DNA of 64,000 nucleotides from Microcoleus sp. bin38.metabat.b11b12b14.051 (GCF_013299165.1 NZ_JAAFKD010000024.1:1-64000); one strand, 5' to 3'. Counted from the first letter of the stretch, positions 44,927 to 54,003 are shown. Numbers and translations: made by a program. The notes: a model not told the origin generated them from the sequence alone.

Positions 44927-45847
44927 ATGGAAATTAACCAGAATCCGCTAGAATTCCTAACTATTAAACTGCAAGAAACTGTTGTCGATACTCAAAACTT
45001 AGCGAACGAAATGGCTGCTAAAGTTCAAGAAAGTGCAACTGTAGTAACAGCCTGGGTACAATCAGCACCAAGTTCAATTGTTAGCGCTGGGGCGATCGCC
45101 ACTGAAGAAGCTTTTAAAGTCGCGCACAACATCCGTTTTGAGAATCTGCCCAAAAATCTGCAATTCAAATTTGCCAGGGCTGGCGTGCGCGACGGGATGC
45201 GAAACGTGCAAGAAGCAGCAAAAGTATTTGAATCCATCCCCGCCCAAATTCGCGCCCAAGGCCCGGAAGCAATTCGCAATTTTTGTCAAGATAAAGATTG
45301 GAGTCACATTAAAGCCCACTCCAATGGAGGCGGAAGCGAAGCTGCTAACGGGATTTTTGAATATTTTTGGGTGAATCGCGCCCGTGGTGGTACAGATATG
45401 ACTGCGGAAGAATTAGCAGTCGCCAAGAAAGTTTTAGCGGATGCGGCTTTTAAAGCAGCAGTTGCCGAAATTGTTGGGGCCGCAGTTAAAGGGGCGATCG
45501 CAGCAGCAGTAATTGAGTTAGTATTTTCGATCTTAGAAAACTCGCTGTTGTGCGTCGAAGGCAAAATTAGCCAGTCAGAGTTAGTCGAAAAAGTCGCCAC
45601 GGCCACTGCTAAAGCTGGTATTGCTGGCGGTATAATCACAGGAATTTTGTTAACACTCTGTATGATATTTCCCCCCATTGCTGGGGTTTTAGGTGCGGCT
45701 GCGATGCCTTTGGCGGTTGCAGGTATTGGTTTTATGGGAGTTCGGGCTTGGGAAATTTTTTGTCATGGCGATCGCCTATTTGGGATCACCGAACAAGCAC
45801 AAAAATTTCTGGGAATGACTGAACCAATTGTTGAAATCAAACCATAA
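44927..45847 (+). CDS. Glycine-zipper membrane protein with a His/Asn-Gly-Gly motif
   Basis: A 306-residue protein of unknown family. The N-terminal 120 residues are helical (VQESATVVTAWVQSAPSSIV). The middle has DWSHIKAHSNGGGSEAANG followed by FWVNRARGG, whose spaced His residues and Asn-Gly-Gly recall HNH-type motifs (DH-x-H/N), although a full HNH cannot be traced. Residues about 185-275 carry two or three Gly/Ala-rich membrane segments (AAVAEIVGAAVKGAIAAAVI; GIAGGIITGILLTLCMIFPP). The combination suggests a membrane-active or secreted toxin-like protein, which is speculative. No immunity partner is evident next to it. Confidence 0.65.
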   Translation: MEINQNPLEFLTIKLQETVVDTQNLANEMAAKVQESATVVTAWVQSAPSSIVSAGAIATEEAFKVAHNIRFENLPKNLQFKFARAGVRDGMRNVQEAAKVFESIPAQIRAQGPEAIRNFCQDKDWSHIKAHSNGGGSEAANGIFEYFWVNRARGGTDMTAEELAVAKKVLADAAFKAAVAEIVGAAVKGAIAAAVIELVFSILENSLLCVEGKISQSELVEKVATATAKAGIAGGIITGILLTLCMIFPPIAGVLGAAAMPLAVAGIGFMGVRAWEIFCHGDRLFGITEQAQKFLGMTEPIVEIKP

Positions 45848-45897
45848 AAATTAAATCAAATTTGGGATTTCGATGGTTGTTACTTTTTTAGATCATT

Positions 45898-46716
45898 ATG
45901 CCAGAAACCAAGAAATTAATAATACCAGTTGCAATGACGATCGCGGGTTCTGATAGCGGTGGCGGAGCCGGGATTCAGGCAGATTTGCGAACATTTGCGT
46001 TTCACTGCGTCCACGGTACAAGTGCTTTAACCTGCGTGACAGCTCAAAATACTTTGGGTGTGACGCGGGTGGATGCAATGGCTGCGGAGGCTGTGGCTGC
46101 TCAAATTGAGGCGGTGGTTGGGGATATTGGGGTGCAGGCTGCGAAGACTGGGATGCTGCTAAACCGGGAAATTATGGTGGTAGTGGCGGCGCAGGTACGG
46201 AGTTTGAATATAGGGAATTTGGTTGTCGATCCGGTGATGGTATCGCGATCGGGCGATCGACTGATTGATGACGGGGCGATCGCATTTTTGCGGGATAATT
46301 TGATTCCATTGGCGGCTGTCGTGACTCCGAATCGGTTTGAGGCTGAGATTTTGAGCGGTTTAGAGATTGTTTGTTTAGATGATATGAAGGCGGCGGCGCA
46401 ACAGATTTATCGATCGGGCGCGAAAGCTGTTTTAGTCAAAGGTGGCGGGATGGCGGGAGATTTGCGGGGAATTGATGTGTGGTTTGATGGTACGCGGTTG
46501 GATGTCTTGAAAACCGAGACTGTTGATACTGCGAACACTCACGGGACTGGTTGCACATTGAGCGCTGCGATCGCCGCTAATTTAGCTTTAGGTAAAGATT
46601 TGTTTACATCGGTAACATTAGCAAAGAATTATGTTACTACTGCTCTGAAATATGCTTTAGATATTGGCGAAGGCCAAGGGCCAGTTGGGCATTTTTTCCC
46701 GCTTTTGCTTAAGTGA
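45898..46716 (+). CDS. thiD: Hydroxymethylpyrimidine/phosphomethylpyrimidine kinase
   Basis: A 272-residue ThiD, a ribokinase-fold enzyme that phosphorylates HMP and HMP-P for thiamine synthesis. Signature motifs are AGSDSGGGAGIQADLRTF at the N-terminus, LVVDPVMVSRSGDRLIDDGA, VVTPNRFEAEILSG, and NTHGTGCTLSAAIAANLALG with the anion hole and catalytic residue. The length is normal. It starts 50 bp after the glycine-zipper gene and ends at a palindromic repeat. Confidence 0.96.
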   Translation: MPETKKLIIPVAMTIAGSDSGGGAGIQADLRTFAFHCVHGTSALTCVTAQNTLGVTRVDAMAAEAVAAQIEAVVGDIGVQAAKTGMLLNREIMVVVAAQVRSLNIGNLVVDPVMVSRSGDRLIDDGAIAFLRDNLIPLAAVVTPNRFEAEILSGLEIVCLDDMKAAAQQIYRSGAKAVLVKGGGMAGDLRGIDVWFDGTRLDVLKTETVDTANTHGTGCTLSAAIAANLALGKDLFTSVTLAKNYVTTALKYALDIGEGQGPVGHFFPLLLK

Positions 46717-46776
46717 GGTTCGTAGTGAGGACTTTAGTCCTTTCTTTGATGCGGACTAAAGTCCTCACTACGAACC
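46716..46776. repeat. GGTTCGTAGTGAGGACTTTAG palindrome
   Basis: GGTTCGTAGTGAGGACTTTA and TAAAGTCCTCACTACGAACC are almost perfectly complementary around a short loop, directly at the thiD stop codon, so it may also act as a transcript 3' end. The remaining interval to 47178 includes one weak frame (see next entry). Confidence 0.8.
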
Positions 46777-47027
46777 GTTTGCATTACTGGTACAGTTGTG
46801 GAATTGTCTGCTTTTAGGCTGGGGAATGCAGAGATGCCGATCGGGTAAATGTTTGATTTAGTAACGGTTTGAGAGTTTTGGGGCTTGAGGGCGATCGAGT
46901 CGGTGGAGGAAGTGACAGTTAGCTGTAACTGCGATCGCAAGCAATTCCCTATTGTTAAATCATCGAATTTAACAACTGCCCTATGGAACTCCTCAACTAC
47001 TACTTTCAAACATCTACTTCCTTCCAA
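46734..47027 (-). CDS. Doubtful small hypothetical ORF
   Basis: A 97-codon frame starting MEGSRCLKVVVEEFHRAVVK with plausible amino-acid composition, but its last roughly 15 codons are encoded by the palindromic repeat at 46716-46776. No family is recognised and no Shine-Dalgarno is seen. It could be a degraded gene. Confidence 0.3.
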   Translation of the reverse strand: MEGSRCLKVVVEEFHRAVVKFDDLTIGNCLRSQLQLTVTSSTDSIALKPQNSQTVTKSNIYPIGISAFPSLKADNSTTVPVMQTVRSEDFSPHQRKD

Positions 47028-47178
47028 CCGCTATTTTATCAGGTCAAATTTGTGATTTGCCATAAAATTCTCCGCCGGGACAGCCAACAATTAACACTAA
47101 TCGCACTCCCAAATAAATTGTAAACTCTTCCGTTCCCTTCTCTTCCTTTGTGGAACAGCCGTCTCGCCTGTGGTTCGT

Positions 47179-47580
47179 TTAATTTCTCAATTTCTCAGGC
47201 GAAAGAGCGATCGCCACCAAATCCTCAATCTTCTTAATATTCGGATCGCCAGCTAAATAGCCAATACCTCGATGCAAGTGTAGGCGAAACTGTTTGGCGA
47301 GAGTTTCCTTTTCCGTACCCAAATTATCTTGATAACACCGCTGCTTGAGCGCAATTATCAGAATATCGGCCATATCGCCACCAAAAACATCCCAGCTTAA
47401 TTCCACATTGCTGTCGCTGGGAATCGGAACTGGGGATGGTATGCTGGGTTCAGCGAGCGATCGGCAAAATCCCCACCTGCACAGAACGTTCCACCGATCG
47501 ATTTTAGTCGATCGTTTGAGTTTAGATAGTTGCTCTTTGGCTGTTTGAGAGAGGCAAATGCGATCGACTGGTGGTTCCAT
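47179..47580 (-). CDS. dndE: DNA sulfur modification protein DndE
   Basis: A 133-residue DndE, part of the DndBCDE phosphorothioation machinery that replaces a non-bridging backbone oxygen with sulfur; DndE is reported to bind nicked double-stranded DNA. Family motifs are MEPPVDRICLSQTAKEQLSK, the CRWGFCRSLAEPS segment, WDVFGGDMADILI and HLHRGIGYLAG. The length is normal. It is the last gene of the minus-strand dnd series but is 291 bp from dndD, unusual because dndD and dndE are normally adjacent or overlapping. A strong hairpin lies in the gap. Confidence 0.93.
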   Translation of the reverse strand: MEPPVDRICLSQTAKEQLSKLKRSTKIDRWNVLCRWGFCRSLAEPSIPSPVPIPSDSNVELSWDVFGGDMADILIIALKQRCYQDNLGTEKETLAKQFRLHLHRGIGYLAGDPNIKKIEDLVAIALSPEKLRN

Positions 47581-47755
47581 AGGTTGAGAGTTGTTGGATA
47601 TTTTGTCAACGGTGTTAATATCTAGGAAGCTCAGCCTCTAAATTTACGTTTTTTTAACTGAGTTGGAAAACCAAAATTTACAAATTTTTACAGGGCGCGG
47701 GCTTGATAAATAGAACGTTTTTTGGTATTGTGATTTTAGTAGGATATATCCTAAT

Positions 47756-47802
47756 ATAATGGGATGGTTGCAAAAATAAAATTTTCGCAACCATCCCATT
47801 AT
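47756..47802. repeat. Strong hairpin in the dndD-dndE gap
   Basis: Perfect 16-bp arms ATAATGGGATGGTTGC (47756-47771) and GCAACCATCCCATTAT (47787-47802), with an inner AAAAT/ATTTT extension and a short loop. On the transcribed strand it is not followed by a T run, so it is not a classic terminator. It could be a small MITE, an mRNA processing or attenuation structure between dndD and dndE. Confidence 0.8.
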
Positions 47803-47871
47803 GATATAAATCATACCGCAGCTCCCGGTGAAAGTCAAGGGGGTTACGAAAAATTTTTGCGCGATTTTTTA

Positions 47872-49866
47872 TTACCAGAAATAACCAGGTTCGACGGTAG
47901 TTTGCCGTTTTGTCGAGTCATAGTTGAGAAGGTAGCAGTGGGCGATCGCCTCTAATTCTTGCAACTTATCATATTCTACTTGGCTAATCTCCGTGTCCGT
48001 AGAAAGCAGGATGACTTGATGGCTGGCTGAGGGGAAATACTTTTCAACTAAGTTGTTTCTGTGGGAGGAGTCGAGGCGGCCCAGGGGAGTGTCGATCGCA
48101 ACTGGTAACTGTCTCCCGGATACTCTGGCTAATCCCCACAAAAAGGCGATCGCCAGCAGTTGTTTTTCCCCAGCAGAAAGTCGGTGTTTGGGTACTGGTT
48201 TACCTTCTGGATCGTAAATCGAGAGGCTAAATGTGTCAGTGTCGATCGCCACTCTATGCACCAGGTCGGTTTTGTGCAACAGGTAGCGAAAACAGTCGGT
48301 AATCTCTATTTCGAGTTTGTTGAGTTTTTTGAGAGTGAGTTTTTCTTTGAAGAGTTTGAGGGTATCTTGCGCTTTGGCGATCGAAGCGATGACGTGTTGG
48401 CTGTTTCGGATGGTAATATATTCGCTACTGTAGCTTTCTAGTTCTTTCTGGGTTTTGGCTAATTCTTTGTCTAATTCGTCGATACGGCGATCGGCTGATT
48501 CCAAAGCTGCGGCTGCGATTGCGACTGCTTTTTGAGCATTCCTGACTTCTGATTCTAGTTTCTCGTAGGCTTCAGGGGAAGCTGCGGCGGCTAGTTGTCT
48601 GTCTGTGAAATCGATTTCTGTTTCGATGTCTGTGACTTCTGCTATTTGTTGGGCGGCGAGAGTTTGCTGGGCTTTGATGTGATACCCGAGGAGGTTTTCT
48701 AGTTGCTGGATGTTCTCGTTGTTAGCGTCGATCCACGGCGGGGTGTCGGTTCCGGCTTGCTGTTGCAGATTGTCATTTTCTTGGCGGATGAAGTCTTGAA
48801 TTTTATCTAGCTGTTGGGGATCTAAGGAGATTTCGGCGATATAGTTGAGAAGGCGATCGCTGCTTTGTTTGATAACATTTTGGGCAATCTTGGCTTGCTG
48901 CTGGCTGGCTTCGGTTTCGGCTTGGGTTTTCGCTGCACTTAGCAAGGGTGAAATTAGGGCTAGCGGTAGCGTATTTGATGCCAATTCCATCAGGGATTGA
49001 CGAGTTTTTTCTGCCCGATCTCTGTAGTTGTTTAGTTGTATGTCTAGTTGACTGCGATCGGCCGCAATTTTCCCGCCTTGATAAATAAATTTGTCTGATG
49101 CTTGTCTCTGATTTGTTTCAGCTTTATCGAATTCATTTTTAAGGCTACCTCGTTTTTCTATCGCCAATTGTTTCTTATCAGTAATTTCCTGAAAAGTTTG
49201 TTCAATTTTTTCTAAAGCTGCCAAATCTTTTTTTCCCGCAATTTCTTTGCGCTTGCGACTGGCTAATATTTCTAGATCGACAGCGAGGCGTTCTGCTAAT
49301 TCTAAGCCTAACAGAGATTTAATCGCCCCAACGACAAACTCGGGAGGCGTTTCGAGTTCGGCGAGTTCTTTTACTTGTTCACCGTCAAACAAAAATAGGT
49401 TGGATATTCCGACTGGTAAAAGGGTTTCGATATATTCGTCCCAGGTGTTTGTGACCGCTTTGTCCGACCACCAATCCTTGACTATTTCACTGTATATAAG
49501 AACGCTGAGGCTATCTTTAATGTCGAGTTTTTTCCAGTATCTAACAATTTTGAATTGAGTTAATTTGTCGTCTTGGACTTGTTCAAAGGTTAGTTCGACG
49601 CGGGTATCTTCTAATGCAGGAGTGTGTCGGTTGATGGATTGATTGAGGAAGTCGCTGTAGCTTAAATTGCCTCTGGTGGAACATTGGGCGCGGCCGCCGT
49701 AGAGGGCGAGGCGAATCGCGTCCATGAGGGTGGTTTTTCCGCCGCCATTCATGCCGCCAAATAGGATTACTGGGCAGGGATTTCCGTCTTTTTCGGGGCG
49801 GAGGTTGATAGTTTGGGTTCCTGCGTAGGGGCCGAAGTTTTTGAGTACGAGTTCGAGGAATTGCAT
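47872..49866 (-). CDS. dndD: DNA sulfur modification ATPase DndD
   Basis: A 664-residue SMC/Rad50-like ATPase of the phosphorothioation system, thought to power DNA nicking or remodelling. Walker A is GGMNGGGKTT (about 37-46). Long coiled coils fill about 200-500. The signature is LSAGEKQLLAIAFLWGL and Walker B is LPVAIDTPLGRLDSSHR. FLFDGEQVKELAE is typical for DndD. No CxxC zinc hook is seen in the coiled-coil centre. It is separated from dndC by about 1.1 kb containing a transposase and its repeats. Confidence 0.95.
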   Translation of the reverse strand: MQFLELVLKNFGPYAGTQTINLRPEKDGNPCPVILFGGMNGGGKTTLMDAIRLALYGGRAQCSTRGNLSYSDFLNQSINRHTPALEDTRVELTFEQVQDDKLTQFKIVRYWKKLDIKDSLSVLIYSEIVKDWWSDKAVTNTWDEYIETLLPVGISNLFLFDGEQVKELAELETPPEFVVGAIKSLLGLELAERLAVDLEILASRKRKEIAGKKDLAALEKIEQTFQEITDKKQLAIEKRGSLKNEFDKAETNQRQASDKFIYQGGKIAADRSQLDIQLNNYRDRAEKTRQSLMELASNTLPLALISPLLSAAKTQAETEASQQQAKIAQNVIKQSSDRLLNYIAEISLDPQQLDKIQDFIRQENDNLQQQAGTDTPPWIDANNENIQQLENLLGYHIKAQQTLAAQQIAEVTDIETEIDFTDRQLAAAASPEAYEKLESEVRNAQKAVAIAAAALESADRRIDELDKELAKTQKELESYSSEYITIRNSQHVIASIAKAQDTLKLFKEKLTLKKLNKLEIEITDCFRYLLHKTDLVHRVAIDTDTFSLSIYDPEGKPVPKHRLSAGEKQLLAIAFLWGLARVSGRQLPVAIDTPLGRLDSSHRNNLVEKYFPSASHQVILLSTDTEISQVEYDKLQELEAIAHCYLLNYDSTKRQTTVEPGYFW

Positions 49867-49967
49867 TGTAGATGTTGTCGAGATGTGATAAGAGTTGGTG
49901 AGTTGGTGAGTTTGATAGCGAACGCGAGAATTTTTTGATGAGTCTCATAATCCGCGATTCCGATAAT

Positions 49968-50108
49968 CCGCCAGGGGTTTTTAACCCCTGTCTCATAGCG
50001 AAAGTCCTCTCAAAGAGGACTGAAATTCACCATGATTTAATCTGAGTTTTACAGTCGGTTTTAACCGACTTTCGCTATGAGACGGGGAATTGATTCCCCG
50101 GCGGACTT
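49968..50108. repeat. 141-bp cloverleaf-forming repeat, copy A
   Basis: The outer ends CCGCC and GGCGG close a structure with a 15-bp inner stem (TCTCATAGCGAAAGT with ACTTTCGCTATGAGA) and four separate hairpins: AGGGGTT-TTT-AACCCCT, AGTCCTCT-CAA-AGAGGACT, AGTCGGTT-TT-AACCGACT and GGGGAAT-TG-ATTCCCC. The second copy, in the same orientation, is at 50759-50899. The two copies flank the transposase gene. Confidence 0.9.
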
Positions 50109-50138
50109 GTGGATAAATGCGAGAGTTTGATCTATCTG

Positions 50139-50591
50139 TTAATTCTCCGGCGGACTCCGATACCAAGGAGTTGGGCGATCGTCTCGATCGGTGATTTGTT
50201 CTAAATGCGAATTTACGGTGTTTTGCAAATGATGTTCCTTTTGATTGATAACATAAGCGACTGCTTGTTCAAGTTGTCTTTGTCCTAAAGAGAATACTCC
50301 ATATCCTTCTTGCCAGCCAAATCTATTGGGATTTTGCCGAATTTGATTGAGATAATGGCTGCTGCTACCTTTAATATTTTTCACAAATTCAGCGATTGAT
50401 TGTGTCGGAGGAATGGAAACTATTAAATGGATGTGATTTTCTGTACCACCGATAGCGTGGACGATGCAATTGAGGGTGTCCGCTTTGCCGATGATATAAT
50501 GGTAAAGTTCTGTTTCTTTTTGTGGAGATATCAGAGGTTGCCTCTCTTTTTTTGCCCAAACTAAATGATAGTACAGCCGCCACATTGCCAT
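50139..50591 (-). CDS. REP-associated Y1 tyrosine transposase (IS200/IS605-like TnpA)
   Basis: A 150-residue HUH-fold Y1 transposase. It starts MAMWRLYYHLVWAKKERQPL, has the metal-binding HIHLIV pair (His-x-His; ENHIHLIVSIPP) and a C-terminal helix with a catalytic Tyr in AYVINQKEHHLQ. It is longer and more divergent than classical IS200 TnpA and resembles the RAYT group, which acts on structured REP sequences. The flanking 141-bp cloverleaf repeats fit that role. No TnpB is present. The element lies inside the dnd cluster. Confidence 0.9.
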   Translation of the reverse strand: MAMWRLYYHLVWAKKERQPLISPQKETELYHYIIGKADTLNCIVHAIGGTENHIHLIVSIPPTQSIAEFVKNIKGSSSHYLNQIRQNPNRFGWQEGYGVFSLGQRQLEQAVAYVINQKEHHLQNTVNSHLEQITDRDDRPTPWYRSPPEN

Positions 50592-50758
50592 AAATATGTT
50601 CCCTTATTTTTGTGTGACTTTTTGATTTTTTTCTTATATATTAACCAGGTTATTTTACCATAGGGGCAGCTTGTTAGTACACCTCTGTGACAACTCGCGA
50701 GTCCCATAGTCCGATAACTCGCGAGTCCCATACTTCGACAATCCGCAAGTCCGATAGT

Positions 50759-50899
50759 CCGCCAGGGGTTAAAAACCCCTGTCTCATAGCGAAAGTCCTC
50801 TCAAAGAGGACTGAAATTCACCATGACTTAATCTGGGTTTTGCAGTCGGTTTTAACCGACTTTGGCTATGAGACGGGGAATTGATTCCCCGGCGGACTT
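50759..50899. repeat. 141-bp cloverleaf-forming repeat, copy B
   Basis: A direct copy of the repeat at 49968-50108 with a few changes, mostly in loops (AGGGGTT-AAA-AACCCCT instead of TTT) and one change that weakens the central stem (TTTGGCTATGAG for TTTCGCTATGAG). It is preceded by three short CTCGCGAGTCCCATAGTCCG-type repeats (50693-50758) and followed by a copy of the GTAGCCCCCGTAGGGGC-type palindrome (about 50918-50965). Confidence 0.9.
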
Positions 50900-50977
50900 G
50901 GGGGGAAGCGCAAAAGTTCGTTAGCGAAGCCCGCCCCTACGGGGGCTACGCCAACGAAGAGGATCGCCCTATTCGTC

Positions 50978-52660
50978 CTAATCTTTACTCTTTCCCTCTG
51001 CTACATCGGGAGTAGAATATTTGATATCCGCCCAAGATAGCTGCTTCCCTTGATTGCTGCTGCTTTCAAGTTCTTGTTTGAGTTTGGCAATATCGACGGT
51101 ATCGTTTTTGGCGGAAGTGTTGGTTTGGGCGATCGCACTTTTGACTTGCTGAATATTCAGGGCCGGATTTGCTTTCACATCTTCGACTGCTTTTTTCAAA
51201 TTTCGTTGATAATGGGCGTTACCAATGGCTTCATCCTGCGATCGCGAACTGGTTTCAAAACACTTGTCTAAATCCGCGTAAATGCCTGTACGGCGGGGTT
51301 TTGTGTAGTATTGGCGTTCTGTATCGAGGAGTTTTGCCATCAATTCGAGGTGCATTTCGTCATCGCTACAAATTTCTGCGATCGCAGTCCATTCGTCGCT
51401 ACCTAGGAGTTTCCTTTCGGCGGCGGGACGGGAATCTACAAAAGGTTCCCCCGTGACTTCTTCGTAAATCCGGGGCAGACTGTCGTCAAATTCGTGTCTT
51501 TCTTCTAGCCAAATACGGCGGATTTCGCTAAGTTCTTCCGGGGAAATTAAAGTTATATCTCGCATTTCTTCTGGTGCTTTAGAACGAATTTCAGTTTGAA
51601 CAGAAAGAAGTCGCCTCAATAAATGATCGCGCGCTTCTTTACTATAGGGGCCTGGAATCGGCTCAATAGATTTTTCACCCTCTAAATTGCGTTCATATAG
51701 TTGGACATTGCCATTACGCCGCCTAAAGTCACGTCGATCGCGACTATCTTCAACATCCAATTCTACACGGAAATCTAGTAGAGGTTGCAACCACTCTTTT
51801 TCTTCATCATTTTGAATCATTGCTGTTAGCGATTTATCCTGGCTAACCATTGTACATACCCAGCACCCAAAACGAGAACTGCCACAGCTAGGGGTAGAAG
51901 TATCGACAACTAGGGGGCATTCATTATCAGCACTAGCACCCCGATACATACTGAACAAATCTTTGTTGCTGTATCCCCAAGGATTGTCCCACTGCATCAG
52001 ATAGAGCCAAACTTCATCATCACGCCAGTCTTCAATAGGACTATAAACCAGAGAGTTAGGTAAGTTCATATTAGGACTTAGGCGATCGCGTACCCGTCTG
52101 GCTTCCATTTTTTTCATCCTATGAGCACGCTTTGTGCTTTCAGCTTTACGAGTCCCTAAGACAAGTATAGTTTCACCGCTACTTCGGATAATATTGCGAA
52201 TAAAACGGTTAGATGGAGAGATTTTTAGGCGATCGGTACACCAGCGAAACTTACCTCTTGGTGCTGGGTATCCTTTACCAATCAAACCTACCCAAAAAGT
52301 ATCTGTCCACTCTGGTTGTAGCACATTAGTAGCTATCGGCATTTGTTGTTCTCTAGCAGCAACATTCATTTGCTTAATAGACTTGCGAACCCATACAGAT
52401 ACGATAGGATTTTCTACCAGAGTGTCAGTTGTAATGACATCAATTTTCTTGGTTCGCTTGGACTGTGGAAGTTTAGCTATCGCATTCCAAATTAGCTGTA
52501 ATACCGCACTTGAATCTTTGCCACCACTATATCCAATTACCCAAGGAATGTCATCCAGACAATATAACTCTTGGATTTCCTCAGTTAGCAATTCTATGTC
52601 TTCTATTAATTCTGTAACGGTGCGACCCGGCAGTAATGACATCTGTTGAGTTTGTATCAC
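50978..52660 (-). CDS. dndC: DNA phosphorothioation sulfurtransferase DndC
   Basis: A 560-residue DndC, a PAPS-reductase-like PP-loop protein with an Fe-S cluster that activates the DNA backbone for sulfur insertion. The PP-loop SGGKDS is at residues 45-50. The Fe-S region CGSSRFGCWVCTMV is near 257-270. RGKFRWCTDRLKISP and VLGTRKAESTKRAHRM are typical. The C-terminal roughly 100 residues are a helical extension of the usual family. Divergent from the DGQHR gene at 52831, with a 170-bp shared promoter region. dndA (cysteine desulfurase) is not seen and is often supplied by IscS. Confidence 0.96.
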   Translation of the reverse strand: MIQTQQMSLLPGRTVTELIEDIELLTEEIQELYCLDDIPWVIGYSGGKDSSAVLQLIWNAIAKLPQSKRTKKIDVITTDTLVENPIVSVWVRKSIKQMNVAAREQQMPIATNVLQPEWTDTFWVGLIGKGYPAPRGKFRWCTDRLKISPSNRFIRNIIRSSGETILVLGTRKAESTKRAHRMKKMEARRVRDRLSPNMNLPNSLVYSPIEDWRDDEVWLYLMQWDNPWGYSNKDLFSMYRGASADNECPLVVDTSTPSCGSSRFGCWVCTMVSQDKSLTAMIQNDEEKEWLQPLLDFRVELDVEDSRDRRDFRRRNGNVQLYERNLEGEKSIEPIPGPYSKEARDHLLRRLLSVQTEIRSKAPEEMRDITLISPEELSEIRRIWLEERHEFDDSLPRIYEEVTGEPFVDSRPAAERKLLGSDEWTAIAEICSDDEMHLELMAKLLDTERQYYTKPRRTGIYADLDKCFETSSRSQDEAIGNAHYQRNLKKAVEDVKANPALNIQQVKSAIAQTNTSAKNDTVDIAKLKQELESSSNQGKQLSWADIKYSTPDVAEGKSKD

Positions 52661-52830
52661 GGTTAAAATCTCCTCGTATCAATATTAAAATTATAGAATA
52701 CAATATAATCATCGCTAAAAGTTTATTGTAAGATTTGTTGTTTGCCTGTTTGAACAATATTCTCGCTGATTGGTTTACATATCTATGGTTGGTGATGTAT
52801 GATCATTATACCAAAGTTTGATAAAATAAT

Positions 52831-54003
52831 ATGTCTGACAATAACCCTGATCAGTTCAATCCAAAGCCGGGAATTGATGAATTCCTAGAGCCTTACTTTG
52901 CCAAGTACCACCGTCAGAAATGCTATCCAGGGCTAACTTTTCAGCAGGGGAAGCGGCAGATGGTGCAAATTAATATCCCGGCTGATGATTTGCCTACCCT
53001 CCTCCAAGCACAACCCTCAACTGGTAACGATCCTGATTCTGGTAAAAATCGCCCAGAGGTAACGGGTCATGCTGAGGAAGTAAAACAATATATTCTGAAG
53101 CGCGCTAGAAACGATCAACCCTGGATTTTGGGAACACTGACAGCAAATGTCGATCCTCAAAAGATTGAAATTATAGAACTCGGTCGGGGGATTTGTCTAG
53201 TAGTGATTCCTCGTGGAGTCAAGTTAGATATTACTGATGGACAGCATCGCAAGCGAGCTATTCACGAGTTAATTGTAAGTGCTGACGGCGAGTTAATAGG
53301 TAATAATGATTTTCCGATAACGCTGGTTTTAGAGAATGATTTTAACCAGTGTCAGGCGGATTTTAGAGATATGGCGCAGACAAGACAACTGGATAAATCG
53401 TTGCTTTTATCATTTGGTGAATTTGAAGGTGTGGTTGGTATTACCAAAAGCTTAGTTGAACAGGTGTTAATTTTTAATGGTAAAACCGATAAAATCAATC
53501 AGACTCCCGATCGGAAAAAGAAACTTGTATACACAATGAATTTTATAGCCAGATTTGTGAGTTGCGCGTTTACTGAAGTTCCAAGTAATGAACTTAAAGA
53601 TTATGAAGTTGCCAAAGTATCACATACTTTGGCTGTACGTCTCAATGACTTTTTTTCACAATGCAGTCATACTAAACATTTTTCAGAAACCAGAGTTGAA
53701 GACTTGAGAGTTGAAAATGTCGAGCGGTTTCAGGAAGATTGTATCTTAGGTAGAAGTGTAGGACTAGAAATTTTAGGTCGGTTGCTACACTGTACCTATG
53801 ACGCCGATAGCCAAGATTTTGAAAATGAACAAATATCGAAATTGGCACAACTAGATTGGTCTAGAAAAAGTCATCTTTGGGAGGGAAATGTTGTTTTGTC
53901 TAACCCTAGCCCTAAAAAAAATAAATCGTACAAAATATCAGCAAGTGCTAGCGCTGTAAGAGTAGCGGTTGAGGCAGCAAAAAACGAGTTGGGATGGATT
54001 TAA
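52831..54003 (+). CDS. DGQHR-domain protein (DndB-like paralogue)
   Basis: A 390-residue DGQHR protein, the motif itself at residues 136-140 (LDITDGQHRKRAIHELI). The domain defines DndB and its relatives, whose core has a ParB-like fold; DndB represses the dnd operon. It lacks DndB's N-terminal AIRGIQAGREYY motif, so it is a paralogue. It lies on the strand opposite to dndB and dndC and overlaps the downstream nuclease-like gene, so the two look like an inserted, divergently expressed pair. Role unknown. Confidence 0.85.
   Translation: MSDNNPDQFNPKPGIDEFLEPYFAKYHRQKCYPGLTFQQGKRQMVQINIPADDLPTLLQAQPSTGNDPDSGKNRPEVTGHAEEVKQYILKRARNDQPWILGTLTANVDPQKIEIIELGRGICLVVIPRGVKLDITDGQHRKRAIHELIVSADGELIGNNDFPITLVLENDFNQCQADFRDMAQTRQLDKSLLLSFGEFEGVVGITKSLVEQVLIFNGKTDKINQTPDRKKKLVYTMNFIARFVSCAFTEVPSNELKDYEVAKVSHTLAVRLNDFFSQCSHTKHFSETRVEDLRVENVERFQEDCILGRSVGLEILGRLLHCTYDADSQDFENEQISKLAQLDWSRKSHLWEGNVVLSNPSPKKNKSYKISASASAVRVAVEAAKNELGWI

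Noticed and set aside
47756..47802. Rho-independent terminator of dndD
   Set aside because: There is no T run after the stem on the transcribed strand; kept as a hairpin only.
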